NCBI GenBank assembly: GCA_011389755.1 | Contig: JAABTR010000495.1 | Location: 1 to 6,592 of the forward strand | Direction of reading: 5' to 3' | Origin: Deltaproteobacteria bacterium | Lineage (GTDB): Bacteria > Myxococcota_A > Polyangia > JAAYKL01 | DNA length: 6,592 nt | Part shown: one piece after another, positions 1 through 6,592 of the stretch | Numbering within the stretch: the first letter of the stretch is position 1 | Layout: the number at the start of each line of letters is the position of its first letter | Program-made: the position numbers and the translations under genes | Notes under the pieces: generated by a model | Database searches by the model: none | Seen by the model: only the letters and a program-made list of their open reading frames with translations | What the model was told of the DNA's origin: nothing

Positions 1-1
1 G

Positions 2-3000
2 CTCGTCATGCTGCCCAAGTGGCGAGCCCCCGCGATCTCGGTGGTGCTCTACGGGAACCAGAGCGACAAGGTGCTCCACGCGTTGGCCGAGCGCAGCCGA
101 GACGAGCTCTTGGCCCTGCCCGAAATATCCTACGTGGAGCTCCAAGGGGTCCGACCGCTCGAGATCGCCGTGGAGGTGCCCCAGCGCTCCTTGAGGGCTC
201 ACGGCCTCACCCTGCCTCAGATTGCGGACATAATCCGGCGCACCGCCCTCGAGCTGCCCGCGGGCGGCGTCAAGACGCCGGGTGGCGAGGTGCTGCTGCG
301 CACCGACGAGCGACGCGACGCGGGCCGGGAGTTCGCCCAGATCCCCGTCATGACCACCCAGGACGGGACCGCGGTGCGGCTGGGCGAGATCGCAAAGGTC
401 AAAGACGGTTTTGCCGAGACCGACGTCGAGGCGCGCTACGACAGCCAGCCCGCCGTGCGCATCAACGTCTTCTCCGTGGGAGACGAGTCGCCCATCGACG
501 TCGCCAAGGCCGCCAAGAACTACGCTCAAGAGCTCTCATCGCAGCTCCCCCCCGGTGTCGAGGTCGCGACGTGGCAGGATCTGTCCGAGCTCTACGCCCA
601 GCGGCTCGATCTCCTCTTGCGCAACGCCCAGATCGGGCTGGTCTTGGTGCTCGTCATATTGGGCCTTTTCCTCGAGCCGCGGTTGGCCTTCTGGGTGACC
701 ATGGGACTACCCATCTCCTTTTTAGGGTGCTTCTTGCTCCTGCCGTCCATGAACGTCTCCCTCAACATGGTCTCGCTGTTCGCGTTCATCGTGACGCTGG
801 GGATGGTGGTCGACGACGCCATCGTTGTGGGAGAGAACATCTTTCGGCACCGCCGCGCGGGCATGCCCGCGGTCAAGGCGGCGGTCTTCGGCGCCCGAGA
901 GGTGGCCATGCCGGTGTTCTTCTCGGTGACCACCACCATCGCCGCGTTCACCCCGCTCCTCTTTATCCCCGGAAACCGGGGCAAGTTCATGTACGTCATC
1001 CCAGTGGTGGTGATTTTAGTCCTCGCGTTTTCCCTCATCGAATCGTTTTTCATTTTGCCGGCGCACCTGTCCCACCTGCGCTCGCCGCGCAGGTTGTGGA
1101 CCTGGCTCATCGCCGGACTCATCTTGGCCATGCCCGGCGCGTTCATCGTATTGCCGGCCTTGGGGGTAAATGTGGGCTTCGTCCCTTTGCTGGGCGGGTT
1201 CATGCTCGGCGGGTACGTGATCGAGTCGCTTTTGCTGCACCGGGACGTACGCAGGCTGCGCCGCAGGCTGCCTGAGCACACCTCGCTGTCCGCCTTTGGC
1301 CCCATGGCCATCTCTGTCGTCTCCGCGCTCGCCTTGTTCGGGACGGTCGCGCTCCTCGGCGAGGGTGTCTCGTCGAGCAAAGCGGCCATCGCTCTGGCGG
1401 CGGCGGTGATCATCATGGCGTTCATCGAGACCCTCGCCATCCCGAAGCTGTTCCCCGCCTTAACAACGCATCTGCACGTCGGAGCGAGCCGGGGCCTTGG
1501 AGCAGTCATGAAAGCTCAGGACCGCTTTTCCGAGAAAGTCGAGCGCTTTGTCGAGCGCTACTACGGCCCCGTTGTCGGCGCGGCGGTCCGCCAGCGCTGG
1601 TACACCCTCGCCATCTGCATCGCGCTCCTCATAGCATCCGCCGGACTCATCGCCGGCGGGATCGTCAAGTTCGTGGATTGGCCCGAAGAGGAGTCCGACT
1701 GGATCGTGGTGAACGCCCGTCTGCCTTTCGGCGCCCCCATAGAGCAGACCCGCGAGGTCATGGAGAAGCTCGTCGCCGGGGCCCACGAGGTCATCGAGAA
1801 CAATGGCGGCCCGCGCATCAACCGGGGCATCTACTCGGTGGTGGGCGCCGGGGAGAAGGGCCAGGGGAGCCACTACACCACGGTGGTGGTCAACCTGGTG
1901 CCCACCGAAGATCGCCCCTTGAGCTCCGGCGAGTTCGTCACCAAGTGGCGCGAGGCGACAGGGCCGCTGCCCGTCGCGGAGTCGATATCCTTCGACTCGA
2001 GCACCGGCCACAGCTCGCCGCCCATCGACATCGAGCTCTCCCACCGGGACATCGCCTCGCTCGAGTCCGCCGCCGCGGCTCTGGCGGCTGAGCTGAGCAC
2101 CTTCCCCGGGGTCAGCGATATCGACTCGGGCATCGATCTGGGCAAGCCCCAGTACAACTTCAAGCTCACCGAGCAAGCATCGCTGGAAGGACTCACCTCC
2201 GCGGAGCTCGCCGCCCAGGTGCGCGCGGCCTTTTACGGATACGAGGCTCTGAGGCAGCAGCGGGGCCGCAACGAGATACGCGTCATGGTGCGGCTGCCCC
2301 GAGCCGAGCGGGAGACGCTCGCCACCATCGACGACCTGGTCATCATCACCCCGAGCGGCGGCGAGATGCCCCTGGCCGAAGCCGCGCAGATCGACCTCGG
2401 CCGAGCCTACACCGCCATCAACCGGGTCAACGGGCGGCGCACCATCCGCGTCAAGGCCGACGTAGACGAAAAGCGCGCCAACACGCAGGAGATCATGGGG
2501 GCTCTGAGCGCCACGGCGCTGCCCCAGATAGCCGCCTCCCATCCCGGGCTGAGCTATGGCCCGGCCGGTCGACAAAAATCGATGAAGGAGTTCTTCGACT
2601 TTCTAAAGCTCGGCTACATGCTGGCCCTGGTCGCGATCTTCGTCTTGATCGCCATTCCGCTGCGCTCCTACGCCCAGCCGCTCTTTGTTGTGATGGTGGC
2701 CATCCCGTTCGGCTTCTTCGGTTTGGTGATGGGGCACTTCATCATGGGCTATTCCATCAGCATGATCAGCCTGATGGGGTTCGTCGCGCTTTCTGGAGTG
2801 GTGGTCAACGACTCCCTGGTCTTCGTGGCCGCGGCCAACGCCTTCCGCGAGAAGGGGCTTCCCCCGATCGATGCGGCGGTGGCCGCGGGGAAGCAGCGCT
2901 TTCGCCCGATCTTGCTCACCTCGCTGACCACCTTCGGGGGGCTGACCCCCATGATCTTCGAGACCTCGGTCCAGGCCCGGATCCTCATCCCCATGGCTGT

Positions 3001-3154
3001 CAGCTTGGGCTTCGGCGTCTTGTTCGCCACCTTCTTCATCCTCTTGCTCGTGCCCGCCTTGTTCGTGATGATCGAGACGCCCCGGGGCATCCTGCGCTCC
3101 CGGTACCGCACCTCGCTCAGAGAAGAACGGGCTCGGGGAGCGGCGGACGCGTGA
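2..3154 (+). CDS. RND-family efflux pump permease subunit (AcrB-like), 5' end missing
   Basis: This is an inner-membrane proton-driven exporter of the AcrB/HAE1-like RND superfamily, expected to work as a trimer with a periplasmic adaptor and an outer-membrane channel. The reading frame is open from the window edge. The ATG at position 8 is only an internal Met, because the visible protein begins inside the first periplasmic porter domain, so TM1 and roughly 110-140 residues are missing. Counting that Met as residue 1, 1048 residues are visible. Membrane segments lie near 207-222, 226-246, 252-275, 298-320 and 329-352 (TM2-6), then four extra helices, TM7 near 531-553, and TM8-12 within 867-1022. 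Porter regions are about 1-195 and 555-860. The TM4 motif GMVVDDAIVVGEN carries the paired aspartates of the proton relay (D269, D270). TM10 reads GVVVNDSLV, without the lysine of AcrB. The extra block at about 360-498 is unusual. The TolC gene follows after 13 bases. Family assignment is very sure; substrate is unknown. Confidence 0.95.
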   Translation, partial: LVMLPKWRAPAISVVLYGNQSDKVLHALAERSRDELLALPEISYVELQGVRPLEIAVEVPQRSLRAHGLTLPQIADIIRRTALELPAGGVKTPGGEVLLRTDERRDAGREFAQIPVMTTQDGTAVRLGEIAKVKDGFAETDVEARYDSQPAVRINVFSVGDESPIDVAKAAKNYAQELSSQLPPGVEVATWQDLSELYAQRLDLLLRNAQIGLVLVLVILGLFLEPRLAFWVTMGLPISFLGCFLLLPSMNVSLNMVSLFAFIVTLGMVVDDAIVVGENIFRHRRAGMPAVKAAVFGAREVAMPVFFSVTTTIAAFTPLLFIPGNRGKFMYVIPVVVILVLAFSLIESFFILPAHLSHLRSPRRLWTWLIAGLILAMPGAFIVLPALGVNVGFVPLLGGFMLGGYVIESLLLHRDVRRLRRRLPEHTSLSAFGPMAISVVSALALFGTVALLGEGVSSSKAAIALAAAVIIMAFIETLAIPKLFPALTTHLHVGASRGLGAVMKAQDRFSEKVERFVERYYGPVVGAAVRQRWYTLAICIALLIASAGLIAGGIVKFVDWPEEESDWIVVNARLPFGAPIEQTREVMEKLVAGAHEVIENNGGPRINRGIYSVVGAGEKGQGSHYTTVVVNLVPTEDRPLSSGEFVTKWREATGPLPVAESISFDSSTGHSSPPIDIELSHRDIASLESAAAALAAELSTFPGVSDIDSGIDLGKPQYNFKLTEQASLEGLTSAELAAQVRAAFYGYEALRQQRGRNEIRVMVRLPRAERETLATIDDLVIITPSGGEMPLAEAAQIDLGRAYTAINRVNGRRTIRVKADVDEKRANTQEIMGALSATALPQIAASHPGLSYGPAGRQKSMKEFFDFLKLGYMLALVAIFVLIAIPLRSYAQPLFVVMVAIPFGFFGLVMGHFIMGYSISMISLMGFVALSGVVVNDSLVFVAAANAFREKGLPPIDAAVAAGKQRFRPILLTSLTTFGGLTPMIFETSVQARILIPMAVSLGFGVLFATFFILLLVPALFVMIETPRGILRSRYRTSLREERARGAADA
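1085..1501 (+). other. Four-helix membrane insertion within the RND permease
   Basis: This in-frame segment encodes about residues 360-498 of the visible pump. In ordinary RND pumps TM6 is joined to TM7 by a short cytoplasmic amphipathic stretch. Here TM6 ends at the motif LIESFFILPAHLSHL, and the normal lead-in to TM7 (RFVERYYGPVV) resumes only near residue 513. Between them are four hydrophobic stretches, near 363-385, 388-410, 430-451 and 457-484. A strongly basic loop (HRDVRRLRRRLPEH, 411-424) separates the second from the third. An even number of helices with a basic middle loop would keep both flanks in the cytoplasm, as the pump fold requires. Base composition looks like the rest of the gene. 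The hydrophobic stretches are read directly; their membrane topology is inferred. Confidence 0.75.
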
Positions 3155-3157
3155 GAC

Positions 3158-3164
3158 AGGAGAG
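3158..3164 (+). promoter_or_regulatory. Ribosome binding site of the TolC-family gene
   Basis: AGGAGAG is a strong Shine-Dalgarno match, with five bases between the AGGAG core and the ATG at 3168. It lies in the 13-base gap after the pump's TGA. No other ATG or GTG in this frame lies nearby upstream, so it fixes the start and supports co-translation of the two genes from one mRNA. Confidence 0.8.
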
Positions 3165-3167
3165 ACC

Positions 3168-4508
3168 ATGACCGCGATCTTCGCTTGTTGCCTCGTGATT
3201 TTCTCCACCGTCACCGGGATCGCCCGAGCTGAAGAAGGCGCGAGCGCGCGGGACAGAGCAGCGGTCACGGATGACAGCGACCTCGCCATCGCGCGAGGCC
3301 CCTCCATCAACCTGGACAAGGCCATCGCCATGGCCATCGAGCGCAACCTGACCCTCATGGCGGCGCGCACCGAGATCCGGCGCGCGCGCGGCGCCTACGA
3401 ATCAGCCTGGGGCGCGCTTTTGCCAAGAGTCGAAGGCTCTGTGGTCCTCAACCACGCCGACCACGACGATGTGGCCCAGAGCCTGGGACGTTCCATCGTG
3501 ATCCGCAGACAAGACAACCTGACCGGCGCCTTGCAGGTGAGCGCCCCGATCCTCTCCTTCGGCGGGTGGATGAGCACCCGCATCGGACGGCTGGGCGTCG
3601 AAGCCGCGGAGCTGACCGTGGAAAACGCCCGCCGCGAGCTCACCTTCGCCGTGGCGCAAAGCTACTACCAGGCGCTGACCGCGGGATCCCTCGTCGAGGT
3701 TCAAAGAGCCCTGCTCGAGGCCGCCCAGCACAACCTCGCCGTCGCCGTGGCGCGGCTCGCCACGGGGGTCGGCGGTCAGCTGGAGCTCATCCGGGCCAAG
3801 GGCGACGTGGTCACGGGGCGTCAGGAGCTCGCCGGCGCCGTCACCGGATACGAGAAGGCCCGGGACGCCCTGGCCATCCTCATCGGCGTGGAGGGCTTGC
3901 CCACGCCCGTGGACGCGCCGGCCCCTGCCTTTGTGGATGAACCCGCCGACGACAGCATCGCCGAGCGGCCGGACATTCAACTTGCGAAAAAGAACGTGGA
4001 GATCTCAAGGAGCAGCCTGGGAGCGTCGTGGTCTCAGCTCATGCCGATCCTCACCGCGTCGTGGCAGCTCAACCACCAGTTCACCCAGCCCAGCAGCTTC
4101 GGCTCCAGCGACCGAACCCGGTGGAACGCCCTTTTGACCTTGAGCGTTCCCATCTACTCCCAGAGCCGCTACGGGGATCTCGACCAGAAGCGCGCGGTCC
4201 TCCAGAAGGCGGCCATCGAAAGGGACGACGCCCTCCAAAGAGCCCGCCTGGCCGTCCGGCAAGCCCGCAGGACCCTCGAAAACGAGGTGCGCGCCCTCGA
4301 GACCGCCGAGGAGGCCGCCGAGCTCGCCCGGAGCGCGCTGCTCCTCACGCAGACCGCCTACGCCAACGGGACGGGAAACTCCCTGGAGCTCACCGACGCC
4401 AGCCGCAACCACCGCCAAGCCGAGGTGCGCCTGGCCATCGCGCGCTTCTCCGTCCAGACCGCCCTGCTCGATCTCCTGAGGGTCGCCGGCAAAGACGTCC
4501 CCAGGTAA
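3168..4508 (+). CDS. TolC-family outer-membrane efflux channel
   Basis: This 446-residue protein is an outer-membrane factor. Family members form trimeric beta-barrel and alpha-helical tunnels that carry pump substrates out of the cell. Residues 1-21 look like a Sec signal peptide, with a hydrophobic core and a likely cut after ARA (A21). Its n-region is odd in having no Lys or Arg. Two tandem OEP repeats follow, at about 47-240 and 263-440. Each has long Ala/Arg/Glu-rich helices around a beta-strand hairpin (APILSFGGW near 126-134 and LSVPIYSQSRYGDL near 325-338). The RPDI motif at 267-270 opens the second repeat, and the NGTGNSLELTDA stretch near 400-411 is typical of the family's last hairpin. 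Length is normal for the family. The Cys pair at 7-8 does not form a convincing lipobox, so a lipoprotein of the OprM type is unlikely. Its position just after the RND gene makes it that pump's probable outer-membrane partner. Confidence 0.95.
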   Translation: MTAIFACCLVIFSTVTGIARAEEGASARDRAAVTDDSDLAIARGPSINLDKAIAMAIERNLTLMAARTEIRRARGAYESAWGALLPRVEGSVVLNHADHDDVAQSLGRSIVIRRQDNLTGALQVSAPILSFGGWMSTRIGRLGVEAAELTVENARRELTFAVAQSYYQALTAGSLVEVQRALLEAAQHNLAVAVARLATGVGGQLELIRAKGDVVTGRQELAGAVTGYEKARDALAILIGVEGLPTPVDAPAPAFVDEPADDSIAERPDIQLAKKNVEISRSSLGASWSQLMPILTASWQLNHQFTQPSSFGSSDRTRWNALLTLSVPIYSQSRYGDLDQKRAVLQKAAIERDDALQRARLAVRQARRTLENEVRALETAEEAAELARSALLLTQTAYANGTGNSLELTDASRNHRQAEVRLAIARFSVQTALLDLLRVAGKDVPR

Positions 4509-4518
4509 TCCGGCGAGC

Positions 4519-6297
4519 TCAGACATCCACGGCGCCTTCGACCCGCTGAGCTTCGAGGAGCGCCTTGTAGAGCCCGCCTTTTTTCTCGAGCTCCTCGTGA
4601 GTGCCCACCTCGACGAGGCGCCCTCCCGAGATCACCGCGATGCGCCGACACAGCTTGAGGGTCGAGAACCGGTGGGCGATGATGAGGGTCGTGCGGCCCT
4701 CGACCACCTGGGCCAGGGCCTTCTGCACCGCCGCCTCGGACTGAGCGTCCAGGGCCGAGGTCGCTTCGTCGAAGACGAAAATAGGCGGATCTTGGAGGAT
4801 CACCCGAGCCAGCGAGATGCGCTGCTGTTGCCCCCCGGAGAGTCCGGCGCCTCGCTCTCCCACCACCGTCTCGTAGCCTCCATCGAGCTCGGCGATGAAC
4901 TCGTCGGCGCGAGCCGCCCGGGCTGCCCGCCGGACCTCCGCGTCTGTGGCATCGACCTTGCCCAGGGCGATGTTTTCCTTGACAGAATCGCTGAACAAAA
5001 AGACGTCCTGAGCCACGACCCCGATGCTTTTGCGCAGACTCTCGAGCTTTGCGCTGCCGATATCCTGCCCGTCGACCTCTATCCGGCCGCGGCGCGGCTC
5101 GATGAACCGCAAGAGAGCATTGACGAGGGTAGTCTTCCCCGCGCCGCTCGGCCCCACGATACCGATGACCTCGCCGGGCGCGATATCGAGGGTGAAGTCC
5201 CGGATGATGTCGGCGCCCTCGTCGTAGCCGAGGCTCACGTTGTCAAAGGCGATGCGCCCGCGCTCGACCCTCAAAGGCGAGGCGCCCGCCCGATCTCGCA
5301 CGACGGGCCGGGTGTCCAGGATCTCGTAGAGTCTGTCCACCGCGGCCCGCGCCATTTGGAGCTCGATGTTGAAACGAAAGATCTGGATCACCGGGTTGTA
5401 GAGCATCATGAGATACTGATGAAACGCGATGAGGCTGCCCAGGCTGAGCTGCCCGTCGATGACCAAGAAACCTCCGTACCCCCAAACGAAGAGCGTCAGC
5501 GGGATGTCGGTGATGCCGACGGTCAAGAGGTTGACCCCGGCGCCCACCGCTTCGGTCCGGGCGGCGGTGTCGCGAAGGCTCGCGCTGGTGCCCGCGGTTT
5601 TGTCTCGCGTTTGTTTTTCGAGGGCCATGGTCTGGATGAGACGCGTGGCCGCCAAGTTCTCCTGGATCCGGGCGCTCAGAGCTTCCCTGCGCTCCTGAAG
5701 CGTCCTCGAGATATGGTAGAGCTTTTTTTGAAACAGGGACACGAGCACGATGAGGATGGGAAACACCGCTGCCGAGACCAGGGTGAGCTTCGGGTTGAGC
5801 CACAGCAAGATCCCCGCCACGATGACGAGCTGAACAGCCGAGGAGACGAGCTCGAACATCTCCCGAGAGATGATCGACTGCACCCGCCCCACGTCGCTGA
5901 GCACCCGGGACAACAGACCGCCGGTCGGGTGCCTGCGAAAAAATCCGATATCGAGTCTCTGCAGGTGGCCGTAGACCTCCATCCGCACGTCGTGCAAGAC
6001 GCTGTGCTGAAACTTGGCCCCCAAGGCCTGCAAGGCGAAGCCGAGGAGCCGCCCCCCGAAGAGCAGCGCGGCTAAAAGCGCGATGCTCCAAATAAGGTAC
6101 CCCGAGTTCTTGTCTGTGAGCGCCTCGTCCACGATCTGCCGATAGATGAGGGGCACCGGCACCGCCAAGAGCCTCACGCACAGCACCAGCGCCGCCAGGG
6201 TGACCAGCATCCCCAGATGACCGCGCAAAAAGCCGAAAAACCGCCTCAAGTTCCCTCTTTGAGGGCCGGTGCTCCTTTTTCGCTCAGACGATCGCAT
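4519..6297 (-). CDS. ABC exporter half-transporter (fused membrane and ATPase domains, MsbA/BmrA-type)
   Basis: This 592-residue protein is a complete type IV ABC exporter half, expected to act as a homodimer in the inner membrane and use ATP to move lipids, drugs or peptides outward. The membrane domain (about 20-320) has six predicted helices, near 31-52, 66-90, 150-168, 170-190, 255-275 and 278-300. The ATPase domain (about 348-580) has every catalytic motif intact: Walker A GPSGAGKTT (382-390, Lys388), Q-loop Gln430, signature LSGGQQQR (486-493), Walker B IFVFDEATSALD with catalytic Glu511, and switch His542 in IIAHRFST. The start is well set: an in-frame TGA lies three codons upstream at 6307-6309, and GGGGTGA at 6307-6313 can serve as ribosome binding site. 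Its stop is 10 bases from the convergent TolC gene. No adjacent second half-transporter is seen, which favours a homodimer. It resembles lipid A flippases and multidrug exporters alike, so no symbol is given. Confidence 0.96.
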   Translation of the reverse strand: MRSSERKRSTGPQRGNLRRFFGFLRGHLGMLVTLAALVLCVRLLAVPVPLIYRQIVDEALTDKNSGYLIWSIALLAALLFGGRLLGFALQALGAKFQHSVLHDVRMEVYGHLQRLDIGFFRRHPTGGLLSRVLSDVGRVQSIISREMFELVSSAVQLVIVAGILLWLNPKLTLVSAAVFPILIVLVSLFQKKLYHISRTLQERREALSARIQENLAATRLIQTMALEKQTRDKTAGTSASLRDTAARTEAVGAGVNLLTVGITDIPLTLFVWGYGGFLVIDGQLSLGSLIAFHQYLMMLYNPVIQIFRFNIELQMARAAVDRLYEILDTRPVVRDRAGASPLRVERGRIAFDNVSLGYDEGADIIRDFTLDIAPGEVIGIVGPSGAGKTTLVNALLRFIEPRRGRIEVDGQDIGSAKLESLRKSIGVVAQDVFLFSDSVKENIALGKVDATDAEVRRAARAARADEFIAELDGGYETVVGERGAGLSGGQQQRISLARVILQDPPIFVFDEATSALDAQSEAAVQKALAQVVEGRTTLIIAHRFSTLKLCRRIAVISGGRLVEVGTHEELEKKGGLYKALLEAQRVEGAVDV

Positions 6298-6306
6298 GCG
6301 TTTGCG

Positions 6307-6313
6307 TCACCCC
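6307..6313 (-). promoter_or_regulatory. Probable ribosome binding site of the ABC exporter gene
   Basis: On the minus strand this reads GGGGTGA, whose GGTGA matches the 3' end of the usual anti-Shine-Dalgarno complement, nine bases before the ATG. Its TGA is also the in-frame stop that limits how far upstream the gene could begin. The match is moderate and the spacing slightly long. Confidence 0.5.
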
Positions 6314-6335
6314 AAAATATCTTCGCCCTCTTGGG

Positions 6336-6350
6336 TTCCAGAAGCTGGAA
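6336..6350. promoter_or_regulatory. Perfect inverted repeat, possible repressor operator
   Basis: TTCCAG AAG CTGGAA is a perfect 6-base inverted repeat around a 3-base centre. It starts five bases downstream of the candidate minus-strand -10 box, so it would cover the transcription start of the ABC exporter gene. A dimeric regulator bound there could block RNA polymerase. The repeat is seen directly; the operator role is inferred. A small RNA hairpin near the 5' end of the transcript is the alternative. Confidence 0.4.
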
Positions 6351-6355
6351 GCGGC

Positions 6356-6384
6356 ATACTAGTCCCGCTGGGCAAAAGTCGCAA
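6356..6384 (-). promoter_or_regulatory. Candidate sigma70-like promoter of the ABC exporter gene
   Basis: On the minus strand, TTGCGA (6379-6384, four of six matches to TTGACA) is followed after exactly 17 bases by TAGTAT (6356-6361, four of six matches to TATAAT). Transcription would start near 6349, giving a leader of about 52 bases before the ATG at 6297. The ideal spacing and the inverted repeat next to it raise confidence, but both boxes are imperfect. Confidence 0.4.
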
Positions 6385-6509
6385 TATGGCGCAGGAGGGC
6401 CTCACCACGGCTGTTTTTCCGGCACGAAACCGCTTAGGGTTCGCCCTTTCCCCGATAAAGGAGCTTCTTGCCTGCCTGTGTCTCGAGGCCATGCTATGCT
6501 GTGCCTTCG

Positions 6510-6592
6510 ATGGGCTATCGTTTGTTTCTCTTCGTTTTCTTCTTCTCCACAGCCGCGCTGTGGCCGCTCGGCTCCTTGGGCAGTGACCTCTC
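6510..6592 (+). CDS. N-terminus of a probable exported protein, cut off by the window end
   Basis: From the ATG at 6510 the frame is open to the window edge and encodes 27 whole codons. The residues (MGYRLFLFVFFFSTAALWPL, then GSLGSDL) look like a Sec signal peptide: an Arg at position 4, a long hydrophobic core rich in Phe and Leu, then small residues suitable for cleavage. The mature protein lies outside the window, so no function can be given. The start is uncertain. The ATG has no clear ribosome binding site, whereas AAAGGAG at 6457-6463 sits four bases before an in-frame TTG at 6468, and an in-frame GTG lies at 6501. An in-frame TAA at 6456-6458 limits any extension. The gene diverges from the ABC exporter gene. 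A competing 31-codon frame from the ATG at 6491 ends in a stop at 6584-6586 and looks less protein-like. Confidence 0.45.
   Translation, partial: MGYRLFLFVFFFSTAALWPLGSLGSDL

Noticed and set aside
592..1509. Minus-strand open frame of 305 codons opposite the pump's membrane region and insertion
   Set aside because: The product is Met-, Thr- and Ser-rich, typical of the reverse of hydrophobic codons, and the plus frame is clearly the real one.
1460..2575. Minus-strand open frame of 371 codons opposite the RND pump
   Set aside because: It overlaps the conserved porter domain of the pump and encodes a low-complexity Gly/Asp/Val/His-rich product with no family features. It is a composition artefact.
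3379..3394. Alternating CG tract inside the TolC-family gene, a possible Z-DNA or slippage site
   Set aside because: It encodes ordinary Arg-Arg-Ala-Arg-Gly residues in a helix of the channel, and short CG runs are expected at this GC content.
4509..4518. Possible shared bidirectional terminator between the convergent genes
   Set aside because: The gap is too short and contains no stem-loop. GAGCTC nearby is only a 6-base palindrome without a T-run.
4597..6075. Long plus-strand open frame of 492 codons opposite the ABC exporter gene
   Set aside because: It is antisense to a gene with every ABC motif intact. Its product is rich in Asp, His, Arg and Glu with no recognisable domain, as expected from the GC-rich opposite strand.
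6468..6500. Possible plus-strand promoter, TTGCCT with TATGCT, for the right-hand gene
   Set aside because: The spacer is 21 bases, too long for sigma70, and the -10 box would lie only ten bases before the ATG.
6269..6586. Plus-strand open frame of 105 codons spanning the start of the ABC gene and the intergenic region
   Set aside because: It overlaps the 5' end of the ABC gene antisense, crosses the candidate promoter, and shows no domain. The neighbouring frame from 6510 gives a better signal peptide.

Overview
The window is GC-rich, densely coded DNA from a Gram-negative bacterium. The evidence for Gram-negative is an RND-type inner-membrane pump followed directly by a TolC-family outer-membrane channel. 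Strong G/C preference at third codon positions and the style of the proteins would fit a myxobacterial or other deltaproteobacterial-type lineage. That taxonomic guess is inference only; no rRNA or marker gene is present.

Layout, left to right. (1) Positions 2-3154, plus strand: an RND efflux permease whose 5' end lies outside the window. It has a roughly 140-residue extra block with four predicted membrane helices between the usual TM6 and TM7. (2) Positions 3168-4508, plus strand: a TolC-type outer-membrane factor, 13 bases after the pump and with its own good ribosome binding site, so the two are almost certainly one operon. A periplasmic adaptor (membrane fusion protein) is not in the window and would be expected upstream of position 1. 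(3) Positions 4519-6297, minus strand: a complete ABC exporter half-transporter with fused membrane and ATPase domains, convergent with the TolC gene across a 10-base gap. (4) Positions 6298-6509: a non-coding stretch upstream of the ABC gene that holds a plausible sigma70-like promoter on the minus strand and a perfect 6-3-6 inverted repeat where transcription would start, suggesting a repressor site. (5) From about 6510 (perhaps 6468), plus strand: the start of a gene cut off by the window end, whose first residues look like a Sec signal peptide.

Functionally the window holds two independent exporters. The RND/TolC pair should work as a tripartite proton-driven pump across both membranes. 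The ABC protein should work as an ATP-driven homodimer in the inner membrane. Their substrates cannot be read from the sequence. No mobile element, CRISPR array, tRNA or rRNA was seen. The most unusual item is the four-helix insertion in the RND pump, which may have arisen by repetition of the TM5-TM6 hairpin.
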